Below are positions 58,377 through 64,000 of a stretch of DNA of 64,000 nucleotides, piece by piece. This DNA comes from Coturnix japonica (taxonomy: Eukaryota; Chordata; Aves; Galliformes; Phasianidae), in the NCBI RefSeq assembly GCF_001577835.2, contig NC_029519.1:80757067-80821066 (forward strand), written 5' to 3'. The translations under genes were made by a program, and so were the position numbers. How positions within the stretch are numbered: the first letter of the stretch is position 1; every line of letters begins with the position of its first letter. Under the pieces are notes generated by a model. That model was not told the DNA's origin. It did no database searches and saw only the letters and a list, made by a program, of their open reading frames with translations.

Positions 58377-61300
58377 GTGAGTGGAGTCAACACCTCTGCT
58401 TGCAAACAGTGTTGCTTTTGTATTTAGATCTCATAATCTTTTTATTATTATTACTATTCCTAAGGCTGCATAGGGCAGCACCACTTAGTTATGCTTGGAA
58501 AATAGGTTTGTTGTATTGTTGTTGTTTGTGCAAACGACTTCCTGAATTTACGGCTTCCTGGTGTAAAATCCACTTGGTTTTGAAACTGCATGGAAAATCA
58601 GAATAAATGCACCTGTCTGAGTAAATACTTAAGAGTTTAATACTTAATCATCTGCCATTGTATCGGGCTGTTCAGATGGTCAGGATTCAGTCCATGTTCA
58701 ATTTTAGGCAGTATGAAAAAAAAAACCTCACACTTAATGCTCATGGAGAGACAGTTTATGTAATGCTGCTCTTGAGGTTTGTTTCTTCTTTTACACAAAG
58801 TTATTTGCAAAGATTTGAACTGGGAAGAATCCCTTAGACCTCTCCCTTCATTTCTCTATTGCTGTATGTTTGATCTTTGTATTACTTCCAGCGATCTCTT
58901 GCATAGGTTTTAGCAATATCCCATATAGTGTGTACTCTCTGACTGTCATCTGATGGATGGGGCAGCAGATGAAGGGTGTTTTCCACAGTACCATGACTGT
59001 AAAATTCATCCTTATAGTCCATATGGCTTTGGTTGGTCAGTTATTATGCTGTACATTAACAGCTATATCTTAGATCACGTTCCATACTGCTCCCTGACAC
59101 TGTAAGCAGAGTGGTTTATGGATAGGATCACGTCTTGTGAGAGCACAGACAACTACATTTACATTTAACAGCTTTTATACTGAGGTCTCTCAGCATCTTG
59201 GATGTTTAGAACTTAATAAAAGACCAGGGTATGTTTTTCTTCAGTCTTCTCTTTCTTTGGGATGCCTGGTGGGTGGGGGTGGAATGGTATTCACTTCATC
59301 CACTTCAGACATTTATTTTGGATGACTGATTTACCTCTGAATGTGTTGGGAGCTTATGTTTGTAAGGGCCAAGCTGTTCAGAAATCCATCCAGAGAGCTG
59401 CAACTGGGGACCTACCACCAACTCTTAACTGGGAGGAGCCCAGTGCTTTGATGTGGTTGAGCTCCAAGTGAGATGCCCTAAGTGGCAAGACCTCTTCATT
59501 TTTGCAGGTAGTAAAAATGCAACTGCATTTACTTTGGAATTACAAGTTAAAAAAAAGAATGTTTTTAAAGGATATTATTACAGACAAAACAGCCTCAGCA
59601 ATTCGAGTGCAGTCAGCATAACCCTCAGAGCTTCTTCTTACTTATTTATTTTTTCCTTCAGAGGATAATATGTCCTGAGTTCTTATCAGAATGGAGATGC
59701 TGCTCACAGGTCCTTCATAACATCATTATCATGACTCCTTCAGCTTCTGCTGGACCCGAGGCTTCTTGGGGAGCTACCACTTTGCGAGGCTTGAAGTGAG
59801 ACAGTACTTTTGTAGTCAGGCATTCAAGGAGATGTCCTTTTCCTGCTTCTGGGTGTTTGTACTCTGCTGTCAGAGGATGGTGGTGCACAGAAAGACCACG
59901 CTGATTGAAACAGCTGAAATATGCACCCCCTGTGAAAATAACCCAAGCTCTCTCTGCCAAATGTGACATTCCCAGAGAGATCTGGACTTGGAAAACAGCT
60001 TCTGCAGAGCTGTTAAATTCTGCTAAGTGCCTTCACCTTGGTGCTAGCACACTGGTATGTGGAGGGCATTTGAGGTTAGTAAAGTAAAGGCACAAGCTAA
60101 ATAAGCAACTGAAGACACTAGATAAATTCAGGTATAAAGGAAGCCATGTGTTGCTTGCAGCACGTTTCCTTTTCACACCACTCCTGACTCTTGGCTGCTG
60201 TGTGTGCTGTGTCCTCATGCCAGGGCTGTGCTGCTTACTGCACAGACAAAGCAGATGTGATCCAACCCAGGGATCCCATCTGAGGCTGAGCCTGAAGCCC
60301 CACACCTTGGAACTGTGCGAACGAGTGCTCTCTGTTAATGAGTTGCTAGCTCTACTGTAGGTATTCTTTCTGTTCTTGGTCTAAAGCTTTTATTGATGAA
60401 GGATTCCACGCTTCTCTACAGCTGTCATGCCATTAAAATAGAAGCAAACCCCCTACAATTTCTTAGAGTGCTTTGTTTTGAAACGACGAGCACTCTCTGT
60501 ACTTTTCCTTCAGCGAGACGTTGTCCTTGAGTTACACCTGCCTCTCTTTTTCCAAAGGCATGGAGAAGATCAGCGTGCTTACCAAAAAGCATTCTTTTGC
60601 TGAACAACTCCCTAAAGAATTCCCATTCTGTCAGAAAGAAGGACTCGATGGCAGGCCGACATTGTATTAGGATGAATGGCAATTTCATTTGAACCCAAGG
60701 GCAGTATACTGTTGAGAGATCCTAATCACTTTCATCTATGCTTTTGCGGCTGTGGGTGGGAAGAGGCAGCGTGGCTATGGATTCATTTCCTTTCATCTCA
60801 GGTCCAAGCACAAAGCTGGTGGGGTTTTCACCCTCCCTGAGCTGAGCGTTAATGAGATTTCTGCTGTGGCTCTGGAGGGATTCTCTTTAGATGTACCTTT
60901 ATGTGTGAGCCGTGAAACTAATGGTATCTAAATGTTCATTACATGGTTATGGCTTCATGGGCATCCTTTGTGCATCGAATAGAAGGGACACTGGTGAGTT
61001 TTGGTACATGAGTTCCCCTTGCACCTCCTCACTGAGTAAACCAAGCATTTTTCCTGCTGATACATCTCAGGTCACACCTCTGCATTGAATCACTGAATGG
61101 TTTGAATTGGAAGAGACCCTTAAAAGCCGTCTGGTCCCACCCCCTGCAGTGAACAGGGACACCCACAGCTCCATCAGGTGCTCAGAGTCCAATCCTGCCT
61201 GCCCTTGGGTGTCTTTAGGGATGGGGCATCCACCACCTCTCTGGGCAACCTGTGCAAGTCAGTGCTTCACTACCCTTGTGTTTCTGATTTCCAATTCAGA

Positions 61301-61844
61301 AGGACTTCTTTCGAGACGGCCTTTCAAGATCCTACAGAAATAATAGGGTAATAAATTAATAGAAGGAAGCTTTCTGCCAGCTTCCAGGTGACTAGATAGT
61401 CCACCATAATTGTGTCAATCTGCAGAAAATCCCTTAAAGTAGAGAAAGAGGGGTGTTTAATGGTGGCTGTGATTCTTTACGTGTATTGTACATACATATT
61501 TTCATTGCTTACCCCCGCAGAGCCCTATCATTAGAGGTAAAGAGCAGTGGGCTGGTTGTGCCTGCTTTTCAATTTCTGCCCTTTGTGGTGGGGGAAGGTT
61601 TAAGGACACAGTTGTTTTTCTGGCTGTAAAGAATCTGTTCCCTTAATAACAGTGGAGCGTGCGTGCCAGAATGAAAGCTGTGACATGTTCAATGCGTCTA
61701 CATTTGCACTAAACAACACAGTTTTAGTCTTGTTTAGAGGGGAGCTTCACGTTGCAGGAGCTTGTCGGAAGGACTTTGCTGTGTGTGTTGAGTGGCTAAT
61801 TCCAAATCTTTTAATTCTTTGTATTTGTTTTTTTTTCCTTACAG
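58377..61844 (+). other. ATRN: ATRN intron 2 (about 3.5 kb)
   Basis: The donor is GTGAGT at 58377 and the acceptor is TTTTTTTTCCTTACAG ending at 61844, phase 2. It has one CR1 copy near 61084. The rest reads as unique sequence, with no recognisable gene or RNA in it. Confidence 0.9.
61084..61300 (-). mobile_element. CR1 LINE, 3' fragment
   Basis: TTGAATCACTGAATGGTTTG, AATTGGAAGAGACCCTTAAA, CTGCAGTGAACAGGGACACC, GGTGCTCAGAGTCCAATCCT and GGGATGGGGCATCCACCACC form a minus-strand copy of the same type as 24800, about 215 bases long. Confidence 0.93.
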
Positions 61845-61958
61845 GCCAAACACGATCCTGAGGCTTCGATTCAATCACTTTGCCACAGAGTGCAGTTGGG
61901 ACCACTTATATGTGTATGATGGGGACTCCATTTATGCTCCTTTACTGGCAGCTTTTAG
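61845..61958 (+). CDS. ATRN: ATRN (attractin) coding exon 3
   Basis: The 114 bases encode (R)PNTILRLRFNHFATECSWDHLYVYDGDSIYAPLLAAF(S), the middle of the CUB domain. The first residue is the split codon AG|G, and the exon ends AG|GTAAGT, again phase 2. ATEC supplies a conserved CUB cysteine, and the acids in ATEC, WDHL and YDGDS sit where calcium-binding CUB domains carry their ligands. RLRFNHFATECSWDHLYVYDGDSIYAP is nearly invariant in attractins. HLYVYDG favours ATRN over ATRNL1, which has HMYVYDG in the human protein as I recall it. The coding sequence continues beyond the window. Confidence 0.97.
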
Positions 61959-64000
61959 GTAAGTTCACTTGTGAAGAGTCTTAACTTTAAGCAGTGCTAT
62001 TTCTTTAACTTGAGCCTGAATCAGATGTGGCTTATAGCAGCATAAGTATGTTCCAGTAACCTAAATATATAATACTGCCAGTACAGCCCATACAGTGTTC
62101 TTTTGTGCAGTCATCGGCAGCATCAACAATTATGGAGTTGTTTTTGCTTTTACAATGAACAGATCATGTTACTACACTGTGGCATGTAAGTATTAGTTTT
62201 TTCCTTCCAAATCCTGTTTATTTTAGGCACAGTTATTGTCATCTGTTTGTGCCGGGGGTGATTTGGTGCACTGGCTCCTTCAGGAGCCTAAAACCGCCCC
62301 ATTTATTGAGCCATGACCGTGACTTAAGGTTCAGCTCGTGGCATGTTCACACTGACACAAGGGAGAAGCCAACTGATCAATGCTGCAGCCATGTAGCTCT
62401 TACAGATAAGCATCTCGATGTTCAGAAACAGCAGTAGTAGGTCAGCCTATAAATCTCCAAACTCTAACTTGAGATTAAAGCAGGGCATGCAAACAAAGGG
62501 TTGGGGCCATCTCTCCCCATTTGAAGAGAAGAGGAAGCCAGCACTGTGCTAAAAAGAACCTGGAAGCCCTCTCCTGGTATCATGTGCTGAATTGATATGC
62601 ATGAAGGGGAAGAAATGTCATCTTGACTCATAGTCATTTTGCTCTAATCGAGGTAATTTTTAATACGCCGTCGAAAAGGTGAAATGATCATGATTTGTGC
62701 CTGCAGTTCCTGGTGTGTTTTCCAAAAATTAATAGGCTTTTTAAATTGAGGTTATAAGTAGTTCATAGCATGAACAATTACGGTTCAGACTTGAAAATCG
62801 TCTGTAAATCACTGGGAAGTCTGTGCCTGAGGACAAGCAAGCGTGAGCTTAATACAATAACATTTTTGAGGTAGGAAAAGAATTCCATTTTTTCCTTTTC
62901 TAATTGCTTCTTCAGATGACATTTGAGTTTCATCTTCATTAGTACTGTGCTGTGTTGTTCACTAACCCAAGTTCAGGAAACAGCAGATGCTTCTAATTTT
63001 GATGAAGTGCGAAAAAGGCATCTGTTGAAAAATACTTTTCTCCAGTACAAAAATAAACGCTCTACAATTTCTCAGGCTGTCTTCATATTTTATTTATTTT
63101 CTTGGCTCGTATTAAATTTTTAACATTAACCAAAGCCATCTTTTGCTCTTCACTGTTTTTGCACCACGCCGGAGGACTTGAAAGATTGAGCTTTGGACCT
63201 CTGGGCACTGTCAGCTTTCTGAGTTTGTTGATAAACACTGGAAATTCCTCCCAGGACTCTCCAAAGCTCAGCTTTTTTTAATATTATACCTCTTTTTTAT
63301 ACCTCAATTCCTTCTCTGCTAATTTTCTCAACTTTCTGATGTTCACATTCGTTTGTTTAAAATACGATGTTCATCTTGGAAATCCTCAGCACTAAACTAT
63401 GGAGCAGTTGACATCAGTTTTACCTGTTTTAGCTGCAAGACTGAATTTCATAGAATCATGGAAAGGCCCACAATGATCATCTGGTTTCAACCCCCTGCTG
63501 TGTGCAGGGTCACCATCCAGCAGCCCAGGCTGCCCAGAGCCACATCCAGCCTGGCCTTGAATGCCTGCGGGGATGGGGCATCCACAGCCTCCTTGGGCAA
63601 CCTGTTCCAGTGCGTCACCACCCTCTGGGTGAAAAACTTTCTCCTAAGATCCAACCTAAACCTCCCCTGTCTCAGTTTCAAACCATTCCCCCTTGTCCTA
63701 TCACTATCCACCCTCATAAACAGCTATTCCCCCTCCTGTTTATACACTTTCTTCAAGTACTGGAAGGTCACAACAAAGTCTCCCCATTGCCTTCTCTTCT
63801 CCAAGCTAAACAAGCCCATTTTCCTCAACCTTTCCTCATAGGAGATGTGCTCCATCCCTCTGATCATCTTAGTGACTCTCCTCTGGACCCGCTCTAAATT
63901 TCTCCACCATCTACATGTATGTAGAATATCCGCATCAACTATTTACTAAACTCCTTGTAGCCTGAGTGCGTGGGGTGGTCCCACCCAGTACATTAAGCTT
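61959..64000 (+). other. ATRN: ATRN intron 3, start only
   Basis: It opens with GTAAGT at 61959. No further exon is recognised before the right edge, so the intron is at least 2.0 kb long. Besides the CR1 at 63448 it reads as unique AT-rich DNA. Confidence 0.85.
63448..63915 (-). mobile_element. CR1 LINE, young subfamily, long copy
   Basis: TTTCATAGAATCATGGAAAG, CTGCTGTGTGCAGGGTCACC, GGATGGGGCATCCACAGCCT, CCATTCCCCCTTGTCCTATC, CTTCAAGTACTGGAAGGTCA, CAACCTTTCCTCATAGGAGA and GTGACTCTCCTCTGGACCCG form a minus-strand copy of about 468 bases reaching back into ORF2. Together with 37335-37860 it represents the longest stretch of this subfamily here. Confidence 0.97.

Noticed and set aside
59715-59969. 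Minus-strand open frame of 84 codons in ATRN intron 2
   Set aside because: Checked for zinc-finger, transposase or other gene remnants. Nothing fits.
1-64000. Retroviral, LTR or other virus-like elements
   Set aside because: I looked for paired long terminal repeats, primer-binding sites and gag/pol/env-like stretches and saw none. The reverse-transcriptase remnants are CR1 LINE sequence.
1-64000. tRNA, rRNA, microRNA or CRISPR features
   Set aside because: No paired A/B-box layout, no recognisable rRNA, no known microRNA hairpin and no spaced short repeats were seen by eye. A dedicated scan could still find a diverged copy.

Overview
The window is vertebrate nuclear DNA from a bird, probably a galliform (chicken or turkey type). 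Two things show this: about fifty 5'-truncated CR1 LINEs, whose 3' ends carry the avian octamer tail (ATTCTATG repeated), and one recognisable spliced gene with GT-AG introns and a CpG-island first exon. There are no operons, phage, IS elements or CRISPR arrays. I saw no retroviral or other virus-like element.

The gene is attractin (ATRN) on the + strand. Its first three coding exons are here: exon 1 at 32962(or 33025)-33287, exon 2 at 58293-58376 and exon 3 at 61845-61958. All three exons end in phase 2 and join in one frame. They encode a signal sequence, an EGF-like module and the first half of the CUB domain. The gene runs past the right edge, so the rest of CUB, the kelch repeats, the PSI, C-type lectin and laminin-EGF modules and the membrane segment lie beyond it. 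Intron 1 is about 25.0 kb, intron 2 about 3.5 kb, and intron 3 is open.

Positions 1-32.7 kb are gene-poor DNA upstream of ATRN. This part holds scattered and often old CR1 tails on both strands, a 74-bp tandem duplication (1050-1197), a (TCCA)n array (8797-8991), an 80-bp inverted-repeat pair 2.5 kb apart (9930-10009 and 12525-12604) and a 103-bp pure pyrimidine tract (18249-18351). None of the open frames there looks like a conserved gene. A CpG island with GC boxes at about 32745-33300 is the ATRN promoter and exon 1. It is followed by about 1 kb of strongly G-over-C intron with degenerate G-rich repeats.

From about 37 kb to the right end, the introns are dense in CR1. A young-looking CR1 subfamily (3' end reading GGCCTGGGTTGAAAAGGACC on its minus strand) has eleven copies here and, by my reading, none upstream of the gene. 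Some copies face each other and could pair in the ATRN pre-mRNA. I did not find a new protein system. The observations most worth a second look are the 80-bp inverted pair, the one-sided spread of the young CR1 subfamily, the ATRN start-codon choice and the G-skewed start of intron 1.
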